This document shows positions 25,669-34,912 of a DNA stretch of 64,000 bases, in pieces. This stretch comes from Microbacterium sp. RURRCA19A (lineage in GTDB: Bacteria > Actinomycetota > Actinomycetes > Actinomycetales > Microbacteriaceae). Each line of letters opens with the position of its first letter. Positions within the stretch are counted from its first letter, which is position 1. The position numbers and the translations under genes are program-made. Below the pieces are notes generated by a model. The model saw nothing but the letters and a program-made list of their open reading frames with translations. It searched no databases and was not told where the DNA came from. The DNA lies in assembly GCF_900156455.1 (NCBI RefSeq), contig NZ_FTNQ01000006.1, positions 83,102 through 147,101 on the forward strand. The letters run 5' to 3'.

Positions 25669-26802
25669 TCAGTCGTCCGACAGCATGCGCGGGAGGTAGC
25701 CGAGCGCGTCGAGGCGGCGGATGAGTCGTGGAGCGAGCGGACCTCGTGACAGAGACAGGCGGTAGAAGCGCGGTCCTTCTTCCGCCTGCTGGAGCAGATT
25801 GCGTTCGCGCAATGCCCGGATGAATCGAGACCGTTGGGCGGCGGTTCCCGGCGCGACGTGTTCCAGGTCGCCGGCCTTCACCACGCCGCGTTCCAGCGTG
25901 GCGCGGAGGGCGGCGTGGGCCTCGCGCGAGATCAGCCCGTCATGCAGGAGGCCGTCGAGAGCGGGCCCGACGACCCGATCTATGACGAAATCGTGGTGTT
26001 GCAGGTCGATCAGCCGAGCGACGTCGTCGCGGATGCCGGTGACGAAGAACTCGGCCCACGAGATCGTGCCCTCCGCGGTCAGGTCGTCGGCCCGCTCGAG
26101 AGCCGAGATATAGGCGTCACGGTCGTTGCCGAAGACCGCCGTGGGATTCAGGGCGCTGTAGCCCCGCGTCGCGAAGATCGTCTTGCGCAGCATGGCGTAG
26201 GTGAACAGGCGGGATACCCGTCCGTTCCCGTTGCGGAACGGGTGGATCCACACGAACCGGTGGTGCGCGATCGCGATCTGGAGCATCTGTTCGTGGAGGG
26301 GGCGCTCAGCGTTCGCGAATTCCAGGAGCTCGGACATCTCGGCGTGCACGGTGACCCAGCTCGGCGGAGTGTGTGCGGAATCGGTGATCGCGACGTCGAC
26401 CTCGCGGTACGACCCCGGCGTCGGGTCTCCTTCGCGCACGAGTCCGTCGACGGTTCGGCGATGGATCTCGCGGACCAGCGTGTGGGTCAGGGGAGCGTCC
26501 GGCGGCAGTCCGTCGATGAAGCGGGCCGTCGTCGCGATGTTCTGGATCTCGCTGATCTGGTCCGCGCTCGTCGATCCGCCGGCCTCGATCTGGTCGAGCG
26601 CGTCGTAGACGGTTGTGTGATTGCCCTCGATACGGGCGGACACGACGCTCATCACGAAGTCGAAGAGATGATGAAGTTCGAGATAGGTGTCACGCGGTGT
26701 GTCGCCGGTGCCGATGTCCGACCGGAAGCGCTCGATCTCGAACAGCGTCGCCACCAGCTGCGACTCGAAGTCGAGGCGAGGGATCACGTACTTGTCGGTC
26801 AT
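25669..26802 (-). CDS. Fic-domain protein with internal inhibitory helix
   Basis: This is a 377-residue Fic protein. The catalytic motif HPFRNGNGRVSR lies near residue 190 and supports AMP transfer from ATP to a target protein. The inhibitory motif SARIEGN near residue 56 places it in class II, where an N-terminal helix blocks the active site in cis. The C-terminal ~100 residues look like a winged-helix domain. It lies between the oxidoreductase and menB on the opposite strand, and the ~160 bases upstream of it are visibly AT-richer than their surroundings, which suggests insertion into the men cluster. Confidence 0.9.
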   Translation of the reverse strand: MTDKYVIPRLDFESQLVATLFEIERFRSDIGTGDTPRDTYLELHHLFDFVMSVVSARIEGNHTTVYDALDQIEAGGSTSADQISEIQNIATTARFIDGLPPDAPLTHTLVREIHRRTVDGLVREGDPTPGSYREVDVAITDSAHTPPSWVTVHAEMSELLEFANAERPLHEQMLQIAIAHHRFVWIHPFRNGNGRVSRLFTYAMLRKTIFATRGYSALNPTAVFGNDRDAYISALERADDLTAEGTISWAEFFVTGIRDDVARLIDLQHHDFVIDRVVGPALDGLLHDGLISREAHAALRATLERGVVKAGDLEHVAPGTAAQRSRFIRALRERNLLQQAEEGPRFYRLSLSRGPLAPRLIRRLDALGYLPRMLSDD

Positions 26803-26964
26803 ACGGTTCTCATTTGCGCATCGGGGATCGTGCTACTTGCGAGGAATGGGTGGTTTTCGCCGTGATTACGGCACCTATGGCAGCTTTCCTCGTCCGATTA
26901 ATTGCACCTACCGTACGCTAGAACTTGCCCTGATCTCCGTCGAGACTTGCGCAGAGAGGCTTCG

Positions 26965-27867
26965 ATGACCGTCTCCGACATCTTCGATCCGGCCGAGTGG
27001 ACCCTCGCTCCCGGCGCCGAGGACTACACCGACATCACCGCCCACGTCACCCATGACGGCCGAGTGGCCCGCATCGCGTTCGATCGGCCGGAGGTGCGCA
27101 ACGCGTTCCGCCCCCACACCGTCGACGAGCTGTACCGCGCGCTCGACATCGCCCGGCAGGACCACCGCATCGGCGTGGTGCTGCTCACCGGCAACGGGCC
27201 GAGCCCGAAGGACGGCGGCTGGGCGTTCTGCTCGGGCGGCGACCAACGCATCCGGGGACGCGACGGGTACAAGTACTCCGACGACGAGACGGCGGTCGCC
27301 GACCACGGCCGGGCGGGGCGCCTGCACATCCTCGAGGTGCAGCGTCTGATCCGGTTCATGCCGAAGGTCGTCATCGCGGTGGTGCCCGGGTGGGCGGCCG
27401 GCGGCGGGCATTCGCTCAACGTCGTGTGCGATCTCTCGATCGCGAGCGCCGAGAACGGCCGTTTCAAGCAGACGGATGCCGACGTGGGCTCGTTCGACGC
27501 CGGTTACGGGTCGGCGTACTTCGCGCGGCAGATCGGGCAGAAGTTCGCGCGCGAGGTCTTCTTCCTCGCCGAGGAGTACTCGGCCCAGCGCGCGTACGAG
27601 ATGGGTGCGGTCAACCGCGTCGTCCCGCACGCCGAGCTCGAGCGCGAGGCGCTGGCCATGGCGCGGACGATCCTGACGAAATCGCCGACGGCGATCCGCA
27701 TGCTGAAGTTCGCGTTCAACGCGGTCGACGACGGACTCGTCGGCCAGCAGCTGTTCGCGGGCGAGGCGACGCGTCTCGCGTACGGCACCGACGAGGCGGC
27801 CGAGGGGCGCGATTCGTTCCTCCAGAAGCGCGACCCCGACTGGTCGGGCGTCCCGTGGCACTACTGA
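26965..27867 (+). CDS. menB: 1,4-Dihydroxy-2-naphthoyl-CoA synthase
   Basis: This crotonase-fold enzyme cyclises o-succinylbenzoyl-CoA to DHNA-CoA. Length is 300 residues. Family segments are present: FCSGGDQRIRGRDGYKY near residue 90, the oxyanion-hole PGWAAGGGHSLNVVCDL near 140, and TDADVGSFDAGYGSAY. The C-terminal DWSGVPWHY is also diagnostic. AGAGAGG precedes the ATG at 26965 by four to five bases. The in-frame extension to 26902 runs into the promoter region and was rejected. Confidence 0.95.
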   Translation: MTVSDIFDPAEWTLAPGAEDYTDITAHVTHDGRVARIAFDRPEVRNAFRPHTVDELYRALDIARQDHRIGVVLLTGNGPSPKDGGWAFCSGGDQRIRGRDGYKYSDDETAVADHGRAGRLHILEVQRLIRFMPKVVIAVVPGWAAGGGHSLNVVCDLSIASAENGRFKQTDADVGSFDAGYGSAYFARQIGQKFAREVFFLAEEYSAQRAYEMGAVNRVVPHAELEREALAMARTILTKSPTAIRMLKFAFNAVDDGLVGQQLFAGEATRLAYGTDEAAEGRDSFLQKRDPDWSGVPWHY

Positions 27868-27874
27868 TCCCCGG

Positions 27875-29053
27875 ATGCACCCCCTCGGGCGACGCCCCGG
27901 TGCGGCCGTGAAGCTGGAGGCGGTGGCATCCGACGATCCCCGCGATGTGCTGCGCGCGCTGCGGCACGCCGTCCTGGGGGCGGGACCCGCGGTCGCCCTG
28001 GGCGGCGACGGGCTGCCGGACGAGGTGCCGGTCGGGACGGGCGTGGTGATCACGACGTCGGGGTCGACGGGGGTGCCGAAGTCGGTGGCGCTCGGCCGCA
28101 ACGCGTTGATCGCGAGCGCCTTCGCCACCTCGGCGCGGATCGGGGAGGGGGCGTGGCTGCTCGCCGTGCCCGCGACGTACGTCGCCGGGGCGCAGGTGCT
28201 CGTCCGCGCGCTGGTGAACGGCCGGGAACCGGCGATCCTCGCGGGACCCTTCCGCCCCGAACCCTTCGCGGCGGCGGCCCTGGGGATGGCGTCGCACGAG
28301 AACGGCGAGCGGATTCCCACGTACACGTCCCTCGTTCCCGCACAGCTGCACCGTCTGCTCGACGCCTCCGAGAGCGACTCCGAGGTGCGGCGGGCACTGC
28401 GTTCGTTCGAGCGCATCCTCATCGGCGGGCAGTCCCTTCCCGTCTCCCTGCGGGAACGCGCGGCGGCCGTCGGCGCGCGGATCGTCCGCACGTACGGCTC
28501 GACCGAGACCAGCGGCGGCTGCGTGTACGACGGGGTCCCGCTCGACGGAGTGACGCTCTCGATCGTCGACGGCGAAGTGCGCATCTCGGGCCCGACCCTC
28601 GCCGACGGCTACCTCGGTGAACCGGGTCGCACGGCCGAGGTCTTCCCCGTGGATGCTTCCGGCACCCGGTGGTATCGCACAGGTGACGGGGGCGAGCTCG
28701 CCGACGGGGTGCTGCGGATCACCGGGCGCCTCGACAACGTCATCGTGTCGGGGGGCGTGAACGTCTCGCTCGACCGGGTCGAGGCGGCGGTGCGCGGCAT
28801 CCCGGGTCTGGAGTCCGCGGTCGTGATCCCCGCGGACGATCCGCGTTGGGGGCAGGGCTCCATCGTGGTGGCGGCCGCCCCCGGTCTCGACGAGCGGGAG
28901 ACGCTCCAGCGCGTCCGCGCGGAGGTCGCCGCGGCGATCGGTCCGGTCGCGCGGCCCGCGCGCGTCGTCCTGGTCGACGGGCTGCCGCTGCTGGCATCCG
29001 GGAAGCCCGACCGCGCCGCCCTGCGGCAGCGATTCGGCTCCGCGAAGAATTAG
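27875..29053 (+). CDS. menE: o-Succinylbenzoate-CoA ligase
   Basis: This is an adenylate-forming ligase that makes OSB-CoA from OSB, CoA and ATP. At 392 residues it is shorter than typical 450-500-residue MenE; the N-terminal lobe before the P-loop is reduced. The P-loop TTSGSTGVPKSVAL lies near residue 60, the adenine site YGSTETSGG follows in the second half, and the hinge is TGRLDNVIVSGGVNV. The catalytic Lys is likely the one in LLASGKPDRAAL near the end. ATG 27875 is used; a GTG at 27908 is an alternative. It follows menB by seven bases. Confidence 0.9.
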   Translation: MHPLGRRPGAAVKLEAVASDDPRDVLRALRHAVLGAGPAVALGGDGLPDEVPVGTGVVITTSGSTGVPKSVALGRNALIASAFATSARIGEGAWLLAVPATYVAGAQVLVRALVNGREPAILAGPFRPEPFAAAALGMASHENGERIPTYTSLVPAQLHRLLDASESDSEVRRALRSFERILIGGQSLPVSLRERAAAVGARIVRTYGSTETSGGCVYDGVPLDGVTLSIVDGEVRISGPTLADGYLGEPGRTAEVFPVDASGTRWYRTGDGGELADGVLRITGRLDNVIVSGGVNVSLDRVEAAVRGIPGLESAVVIPADDPRWGQGSIVVAAAPGLDERETLQRVRAEVAAAIGPVARPARVVLVDGLPLLASGKPDRAALRQRFGSAKN

Positions 29054-29064
29054 GCTTTCCCTCC

Positions 29065-30036
29065 GTGGCAGCACAGTCTCGCAAGCGCTCGCGTCCGGCC
29101 CCGAAGCGGCGTCCCGGCGGCAACCCCCAGAAGGCGCACCGACCGGCTCCGCGCGCGGCGACCCGGGCGACCGCGCGCGATTGGATCGGAGCCGCCCGCC
29201 TCCGGACGCTGCCGCTCGCCATCACCCCGGTGCTCATCGGGACCGGCGCCGCGACGCTGGTGGACGATCGGTTCCACTGGGTCATCGCCCTCGCGTGCCT
29301 CGCGGTCGCCTTCGCGCTGCAGATCGGCGTCAACTACGCCAACGACTACAGCGACGGCATCCGGGGCACCGACGACGTCCGCGTCGGCCCCGGCCGACTG
29401 ACCGGCGGCCGGAAGGCGAAGCCGCGCACCGTGCTCATCGTGGCGCTGGCGTTCTTCGCGCTCGCCGCGGTCATCGGCCTCGCGCTCGTGATCCGCACCG
29501 GGCAGTGGTGGCTCATCGTGGTGGGCGCGGCGTGCATCGTCGCCGCGTGGTTCTACACCGGGGGGAAGCGCCCCTACGGCTACAACGCGCTGGGCGAGGT
29601 ATTCGTCTTCGTGTTCTTCGGCCTCGTCGCCACCCTCGGCACGACGTGGCTGCAGGTGCAGGCGCTGCCGCAGGAGGCGTGGTTCGGCGCCGTGGCCGCG
29701 GGTCTCCTCGCGTGCGCGGTGCTCCTCGCCAACAACCTCCGCGACATCGACCAGGACCGGCTCGCGGGCAAGCGCACGCTGTCGGTGCTCATCGGTCGCC
29801 GGGCGACGCAGGTGCTGTTCACCGTGTTCGTGCTGGTGCCGTTCGGGATCGCGGTGTTCCTCGCGCCGGTGTACCCGATCGCGTGGCTGACGCTCATCGC
29901 GCTGCTCGGGGCTCTGTCGGCGATCCTCATCGTCTGGACCTACCGGGCGCCGCGCGAACTCATCGTGGCGTTGCAGGTGACGAGCTTCACGTCCGTCGCG
30001 TACGGCGCGGTGTTGTTCTGGGCGTTTCTCGCCTGA
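29065..30036 (+). CDS. menA: 1,4-Dihydroxy-2-naphthoate polyprenyltransferase
   Basis: This integral membrane prenyltransferase attaches the polyprenyl chain to DHNA. It has 323 residues with eight or nine membrane segments. The Asp-rich motifs are NYANDYSDG near residue 95 and RDIDQDRLAGKRT near 230, which bind magnesium diphosphate. The first ~35 residues are Arg/Lys/Pro-rich. TAGGCT (29051-29056) overlaps the menE stop and lies eight bases before the GTG at 29065, so menA has its own likely leaderless promoter. It converges on the DUF4229 gene with two bases between stops. Confidence 0.93.
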   Translation: MAAQSRKRSRPAPKRRPGGNPQKAHRPAPRAATRATARDWIGAARLRTLPLAITPVLIGTGAATLVDDRFHWVIALACLAVAFALQIGVNYANDYSDGIRGTDDVRVGPGRLTGGRKAKPRTVLIVALAFFALAAVIGLALVIRTGQWWLIVVGAACIVAAWFYTGGKRPYGYNALGEVFVFVFFGLVATLGTTWLQVQALPQEAWFGAVAAGLLACAVLLANNLRDIDQDRLAGKRTLSVLIGRRATQVLFTVFVLVPFGIAVFLAPVYPIAWLTLIALLGALSAILIVWTYRAPRELIVALQVTSFTSVAYGAVLFWAFLA

Positions 30037-30038
30037 CT

Positions 30039-30350
30039 TCAGCGCTCGCTGTCGAGCCGCTCGTCGCCTGCGGCGTCGACCACCGCGTCTTCGACGTCGG
30101 CGTCGCGTTCCGCGGCGGTGCGGCGGTCGGCCGCGCGTCGCGTCGCCCGTCGCTCGGCCAGGTCGCCCGTGATCCGGTCGAGCGGGCGACGCAGGAACAG
30201 CAGCGACAGGCTCAGCCCGATCAGGGCCGCGAACACCGCGGCCAGCCACGGCAGCTCCTGGAAGACGGGGAACAGCAGCAGGATGCCGAGCGGCACCACG
30301 AAAGCGAGGAGACGCAGCACCGTGTAGACCAGGGCGGAACGGGCACGCAT
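30039..30350 (-). CDS. DUF4229 small membrane protein
   Basis: This 103-residue protein has two membrane segments at about 8-28 and 35-52, then a charged cytoplasmic tail rich in Arg, Glu and Asp. It matches DUF4229, a family commonly found beside menA/menD in actinobacteria; function is unknown. TAGAGT (30357-30362) is six bases before the ATG. Its link to quinone synthesis rests only on gene position. Confidence 0.8.
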   Translation of the reverse strand: MRARSALVYTVLRLLAFVVPLGILLLFPVFQELPWLAAVFAALIGLSLSLLFLRRPLDRITGDLAERRATRRAADRRTAAERDADVEDAVVDAAGDERLDSER

Positions 30351-30424
30351 GCCTCCACTCTACGACCGCGTCGGCCCGACTCGGCGCCCGGCCGCTGCCC
30401 AGGCAGCGCCGGTAGAATCGCTGC

Positions 30425-30850
30425 ATGGCACGCCTGCTGCTGATCCTGGCGCTCGTGGCGACCGCGTTCTGGGTCTACACGATCGTCGATTGCGCCGTTC
30501 AACCGGCGACCCGCCACCGCGGGGTCAGCAAGCCCGCGTGGATGGTCATCGTGATCCTGTTGCCCGTGCTGGGCGGCATCCTGTGGTTCGTGATCGGTCG
30601 TGGCCGGGCCGGCGGCCCGGTGCTGCGACGGGCTCCCGACGACGACCCCGAATTCCTCGGCGGGCTTTCCGCCCGCGCCCGCGCCGATCAGGACGAGCGC
30701 ATCCGCCGCCTCGAGGAGGAGCTCGCGCAGCTCGACTCCGAGGGGGACGACCCTCGCGACGCGCGGCCGGCGCCCCAGCCGGACACGGACGAGCCCGGCG
30801 GCAAGCCGGGCGACGACGACACCCGCGGTCAGCGCGGCGCCGTCGGCTGA
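30425..30850 (+). CDS. PLDc_N-domain small membrane protein
   Basis: This 141-residue protein has two membrane segments (about 3-22 and 40-58) with the PLDc_N signature between them (YTIVDCAVQP and KPAWMVIVILLPVLGGILWF). A charged, probably disordered tail follows. Despite the domain name it lacks any phospholipase catalytic motif. TAGAAT (30413-30418) lies six bases before ATG. It ends two bases before the menD GTG, so the two are likely co-transcribed. Confidence 0.83.
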   Translation: MARLLLILALVATAFWVYTIVDCAVQPATRHRGVSKPAWMVIVILLPVLGGILWFVIGRGRAGGPVLRRAPDDDPEFLGGLSARARADQDERIRRLEEELAQLDSEGDDPRDARPAPQPDTDEPGGKPGDDDTRGQRGAVG

Positions 30851-30852
30851 CC

Positions 30853-32628
30853 GTGGCACCGGCGGAAGGGGGCGCTTCGGCGCCCGCGACGGACGCGGCT
30901 GCGGCGCTGCTGGCCGGACTGGTGTCCCGTGGCGTGCGGCACCTCGTCGTGAGCCCCGGGTCGAGGTCGCAGGCGTTGGCCCTCGTGGCGGCAGAGCTGG
31001 AGCGCACCGGACTCGTGCGATTGCACGTGCGCATCGACGAACGCGTCGCCGGGTTCACGGCCCTGGGCATCGGGCGCGAGACCGGGATGCCCGCGGCCGT
31101 GATCTGCACGTCGGGCACGGCGGTCGCGAACCTGCTGCCCGCGGCCCTCGAAGCGCACCACTCCGGCGTCCCTCTCCTGCTCCTCACCGGCGACCGTCCC
31201 CCGGAGCTCCGGGGCGTCGGTGCGAACCAGACGACGCGGCAGCCCGGGCTCTTCCACTCGGCGACCCGATTCGAGGCCGATCTCTCGGTCCCTGAGACCG
31301 TCGACCCGGATGCCACCGACCCCCAGACCGCCGCGTTCGACGCGGTCGCGGCGACGGCGCTCGCCGCGGCGCTCGGGGAGGGCGCGCGTCCGGCCGGCCC
31401 CGTTCACCTCAACGTCCCGCTGCGGGAGCCTCTCGCGGGCGCCGTGCCCGCGTGGCTCACGGATCGTGCGACCCGACGCGCCCCGTCCGGCGATGTCGGC
31501 GACGTCGAGGCATCCGGGGCCCTGTACCAGGGCGGTGGGGGGATCGGAGTCGCGGACGTGGCCCCCGAGCCCGAGGCTGCCCTGGTGCTCGAACCGGGGC
31601 CGCGGACGATCGTGGTGGCCGGCGCGGATGCCGGGGCCGCCGCCGAGGAGCTCGCTCACCGCGGTGGATTCCCGCTCGTCGCCGAGATCGTCAGCGGCGC
31701 GCGGTTCGGCCGCCACGTCGTGCACGCGTACCGCGCTCTGCTGCGCGACCCCGGACTCGGCGGTCGCGTCGAACGGGTCGTCGTGTTCGGGCATCCGACC
31801 CTGAGCCGCGAGATCACGCGTCTGCTCAGCCGCGAGGACGTCGAGGTGATCGCGGTACGGGGCCCGGGCGAGCCCATCAACCTCAACGGCGCGACCCGGG
31901 CGGCGGACGCCGTGGATGCCGACGGCCCCGGGGACCGCGCGTGGCTCGGGGAGTGGATGCGCGCGTCGCGTGCCGCCGCCGTCGACCTGAGCCCGCCCGC
32001 TCCCGACGCCGACGGGCTGGCGTCCGCTGTTCCGCAGGAGCGTCTCGGCGCGATCAACGCCGAGGTCGCGGTCATCCGCGCCCCCGTCGACCGTGCCGCT
32101 CTCGTCGATGCCCTGTGGCGCGCGACCTGGCCCCACGACCGGCTCGTGTTCGGCTCGTCGCGTCTCGTGCGCGTCGCCGACGAACTGCTCGGGGGCAAGA
32201 AGGTGGCCGTGCACGCGAACCGTGGACTCGCGGGCATCGACGGTACCATCGCGACCGCGACCGGTGTGGCGCTCGCCAGCCAGGACGCCGAACGCCCGGG
32301 CGTCACGCGGGTGCTGCTCGGCGACCTCGCGTTCCTGCACGACGTGGGGGCGCTCCTCCTCCCTCCGGGGGAGCACGAACCGCGCCTGCAGGTGATCGTC
32401 GGCAACGACGGCGGCGGCACGATCTTCGACGGCCTCGAGGTCGCCGGTGTCGCCGGCGCCGACGCGATGGAGCGCGTGCAGTACACGCCCCAGGATGTCC
32501 GGCTCGAGCAGCTCGCCCTCGCGTACGGCTGGGAGTATCACCGCGTGACGACCCGCGTCGCCCTCGATCAGGCGCTCACCTCGCCCGCGGGCGGTCGCCA
32601 GCTGATCGAGGTTCCGCTCGAGCGCTGA
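30853..32628 (+). CDS. menD: SEPHCHC synthase
   Basis: This thiamine-diphosphate enzyme condenses isochorismate with 2-oxoglutarate. It has 591 residues and three domains. The N-terminal PYR domain has SPGSRSQALAL and the catalytic Glu in HVRIDERVAGF. LLTGDRPPELRGVGANQTT is a strong MenD signature. The C-terminal PP domain carries the metal-binding GDLAFLHDVGALLL and NDGGGTIFD. GTG 30853 is chosen since it follows the PLDc_N stop directly; the frame is open far upstream without similarity. Confidence 0.93.
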   Translation: MAPAEGGASAPATDAAAALLAGLVSRGVRHLVVSPGSRSQALALVAAELERTGLVRLHVRIDERVAGFTALGIGRETGMPAAVICTSGTAVANLLPAALEAHHSGVPLLLLTGDRPPELRGVGANQTTRQPGLFHSATRFEADLSVPETVDPDATDPQTAAFDAVAATALAAALGEGARPAGPVHLNVPLREPLAGAVPAWLTDRATRRAPSGDVGDVEASGALYQGGGGIGVADVAPEPEAALVLEPGPRTIVVAGADAGAAAEELAHRGGFPLVAEIVSGARFGRHVVHAYRALLRDPGLGGRVERVVVFGHPTLSREITRLLSREDVEVIAVRGPGEPINLNGATRAADAVDADGPGDRAWLGEWMRASRAAAVDLSPPAPDADGLASAVPQERLGAINAEVAVIRAPVDRAALVDALWRATWPHDRLVFGSSRLVRVADELLGGKKVAVHANRGLAGIDGTIATATGVALASQDAERPGVTRVLLGDLAFLHDVGALLLPPGEHEPRLQVIVGNDGGGTIFDGLEVAGVAGADAMERVQYTPQDVRLEQLALAYGWEYHRVTTRVALDQALTSPAGGRQLIEVPLER

Positions 32629-32682
32629 GCGGAGTCCGTCAACCTCTTGGCGCGCGCCGCGCGCGCACGGCACGATGTGTCG

Positions 32683-33540
32683 ATGAGTGCGCACACCCAC
32701 TGGACCACGCCCGCCGCCGAAGCCCTCCGCGTGGGGCCGGGCTTTCGACTCGCCGACGTCGACTCTCGGTCGACCCCGGGGTATGACGGCGACAAGGCCC
32801 GCGGCACGGCCGACCTCGAGTCCGGCATCGCGCCGCTGGCCGACCTGCAGGGGCGTCTCTTCGCGCAGAGCGTCGCGGGTACGGCGACCGGGTCGGTGCT
32901 GCTGGTGCTGCAGGCCATGGACACCGCGGGCAAGGGCGGCATCGTCAAGCACGTCGTCGGCGCGGTCGATCCGCAGGGCGTGGAGCTGGCCTCGTTCAAG
33001 AAGCCCACCGCCGAAGAGCTGTCGCACGACTTCCTGTGGCGCATCCGTAAGCGGCTCCCCGATGCGGGGCGCCTCGGCGTCTTCGACCGGTCGCACTACG
33101 AGGACGTGCTCATCGGGCGCGTCCGTTCCCTCGCCCCCGCCGACGAGATCGAACGCCGGTACGGGGCGATCGTCGCGTTCGAGGCCGAGGCGGCGGAGCT
33201 CGGCATCCGTGTCGTGAAGGTGATGCTGCACATCTCGAAGGAGGAGCAGCGCGAGCGCCTGGCATCCCGTCTGGATCGGCCCGACAAGCACTGGAAGTAC
33301 AACCCGTCCGACGTGGATGAGCGCGCGCTCTGGGACGAGTACATGGATGCCTACCAGGTGGCGTTCGAACGGACCTCGACGCCCCTCGCCCCGTGGCACG
33401 TCGTGCCCGCGGATCGCAAGTGGTACGCGCGGCTGGCGGTGCAGCGTCTGCTCACCGACGCGCTCGCCGATCTCGACCCGCAGTGGCCCGCGGCCGACTA
33501 CGACGTCGCGACCGAGAAGAAGCGGCTCGCGGAGTCCTAG
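32683..33540 (+). CDS. ppk2: Polyphosphate kinase 2 family protein
   Basis: This 285-residue kinase transfers phosphate between polyphosphate and nucleotides. The Walker A-like LQAMDTAGKGG lies near residue 77 and the Walker B-like FDRSHYEDV near residue 130; the lid segment is RPDKHWKYNPSD. It resembles the single-domain PPK2 group acting on NDP or NMP, but the class cannot be fixed by eye. A weak CACGAT box lies six bases before ATG (32671-32676). Its last bases overlap menF convergently by four. Confidence 0.88.
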   Translation: MSAHTHWTTPAAEALRVGPGFRLADVDSRSTPGYDGDKARGTADLESGIAPLADLQGRLFAQSVAGTATGSVLLVLQAMDTAGKGGIVKHVVGAVDPQGVELASFKKPTAEELSHDFLWRIRKRLPDAGRLGVFDRSHYEDVLIGRVRSLAPADEIERRYGAIVAFEAEAAELGIRVVKVMLHISKEEQRERLASRLDRPDKHWKYNPSDVDERALWDEYMDAYQVAFERTSTPLAPWHVVPADRKWYARLAVQRLLTDALADLDPQWPAADYDVATEKKRLAES

Positions 33541-34814
33541 GCCAGCGCCTCCACGATCGGGCGGAATTTCACGCGGGTCTCCAGCAGTTCGGATTCGGGC
33601 ACGCTCTCGGCGACGATCCCCGCTCCCGCGTACGCGGTGATCGTGGCGGTGGGGGCGGTCGGGGCCGCAGGGTCGATCTGCGCGCAGCGCAGCGCGATCG
33701 CCCACTCGCCGTCGCCCGATGCGCCGATCCAGCCGACGGCCCCGGCGTAGCGCCCGCGGTCGAAAGGCTCGAGGCGACGGATGACGTCCATCGCGACGGC
33801 GGTCGGGGTGCCGGCGACGGCGGCCGTGGGGTGCAGCACCGTGAGGAGGTCGAGGGAGGATGCCGCTTCCGACAGCTCGCCCTCGACATCGGTGGCGAGG
33901 TGCCAGACGTTCGGGAGCTTCAGCGTGAAGGGCTGCTCGGCGGCGGCGAGGGCCGAGGTGTGCGGGCGGAGGGCGGCGAGCACGCTCTGCACGGCGAACC
34001 GGTGCTCTTCCTGGTCTTTCGCGCTCTCGGTGAGGGCGAGCGCCGCGGCGACGTCGCTGTCGGCATCGCCGCCGCGCGCGGTGGTACCGGCCAGGACGCG
34101 GGCGGTGACCGTGCCGCGGGAGACCGTGACGAGCGTCTCGGGGCTGGCGCCGATGAGGCCGTCGACCGCGAAGACCCAGCAGTCCGGGTACCCCTCGAGG
34201 AGCGAGCGGACGAGGCGGCGTCGATCGGATCCGGCGGGGATCGTGCCGATGATGTCGCGCGCCAGCACGACCTTGCGGACTTCGCCCATCCGGATCGCCT
34301 CGACCGCCCGGTGCACGGCCTCCTGATATCCCTCCGCGGTCTGCCGCCCGGGACCGAGCGTGGCCGACCAGTGCGGGCCGAAGGGGGAGCGGGGCGGCAG
34401 ATCGGGTTCGGGTTCGTCGGGGGTGTCGGCGAAGGCTAGTCGCGTGACCCAGGCCCGGCCCCCGTGGCGTCCCACGATCGTGCCGGGCACCCGGAGGATG
34501 CTCTCGCGCTCCGAGCGGGGGTCGAAGACGAACGAGCCGAAGGCCACGAGACCCGTGCCGGGGAGGCCCAGCGGGTCGTCGATCTCGGCGGCGGCGGCGA
34601 TCCGGCGCCACCGGTCGGCGATGCTCGCGTCGCCCGGCCGGGCGCCGGTGTAGCGGATCGTCAGCAGATCGCCGAAGCCGGCGAGCGACTCGCCACGTCG
34701 GCTCCAGAACAGGGGGTCGTAGCCCGTCGTGTAGTCGAGCACGTCGTCCATGGGGGCCAGTTCCCGGGTGACGACGCGCAGACGGGGCACGAGGTCGTCC
34801 GCCGGTTGCTGCAC
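33537..34814 (-). CDS. menF: Isochorismate synthase
   Basis: This chorismate-binding enzyme makes isochorismate, the first committed step to menaquinone. Length is 425 residues. Family segments seen are KVVLARDI near residue 240, ASPETLVTVSRGTVTARVLAGT, HPTAAVAGTP and the final SELLETRVKFRPIVEAL. TACTGT (34821-34826) lies six bases before the GTG at 34814, which fixes the start; the in-frame ATG at 34835 would lie upstream of the box. A salicylate-type isochorismate synthase is possible, but the men context favours MenF. Confidence 0.92.
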   Translation of the reverse strand: MQQPADDLVPRLRVVTRELAPMDDVLDYTTGYDPLFWSRRGESLAGFGDLLTIRYTGARPGDASIADRWRRIAAAAEIDDPLGLPGTGLVAFGSFVFDPRSERESILRVPGTIVGRHGGRAWVTRLAFADTPDEPEPDLPPRSPFGPHWSATLGPGRQTAEGYQEAVHRAVEAIRMGEVRKVVLARDIIGTIPAGSDRRRLVRSLLEGYPDCWVFAVDGLIGASPETLVTVSRGTVTARVLAGTTARGGDADSDVAAALALTESAKDQEEHRFAVQSVLAALRPHTSALAAAEQPFTLKLPNVWHLATDVEGELSEAASSLDLLTVLHPTAAVAGTPTAVAMDVIRRLEPFDRGRYAGAVGWIGASGDGEWAIALRCAQIDPAAPTAPTATITAYAGAGIVAESVPESELLETRVKFRPIVEALA

Positions 34815-34912
34815 ATTTCCACAGTAGACCGCCACTGAGACTCGCGGCAGGGAAGCGCCAGGACGCCAGCACCGTCACCTGTCGGGCGTGCACCGCGACT
34901 TAGACTCGCGGC

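Noticed and set aside
25669..26802. Fic with a two-gene toxin-antitoxin system
   Set aside because: The inhibitory motif is inside the same protein and no small antitoxin gene adjoins it.
30829..34893. A minus-strand open frame of more than 1300 codons antisense to menD and ppk2
   Set aside because: It has shadow composition (Arg, Gly, Ala, Asp), no domain, and overlaps well-supported genes. Long antisense frames are common at this GC content.
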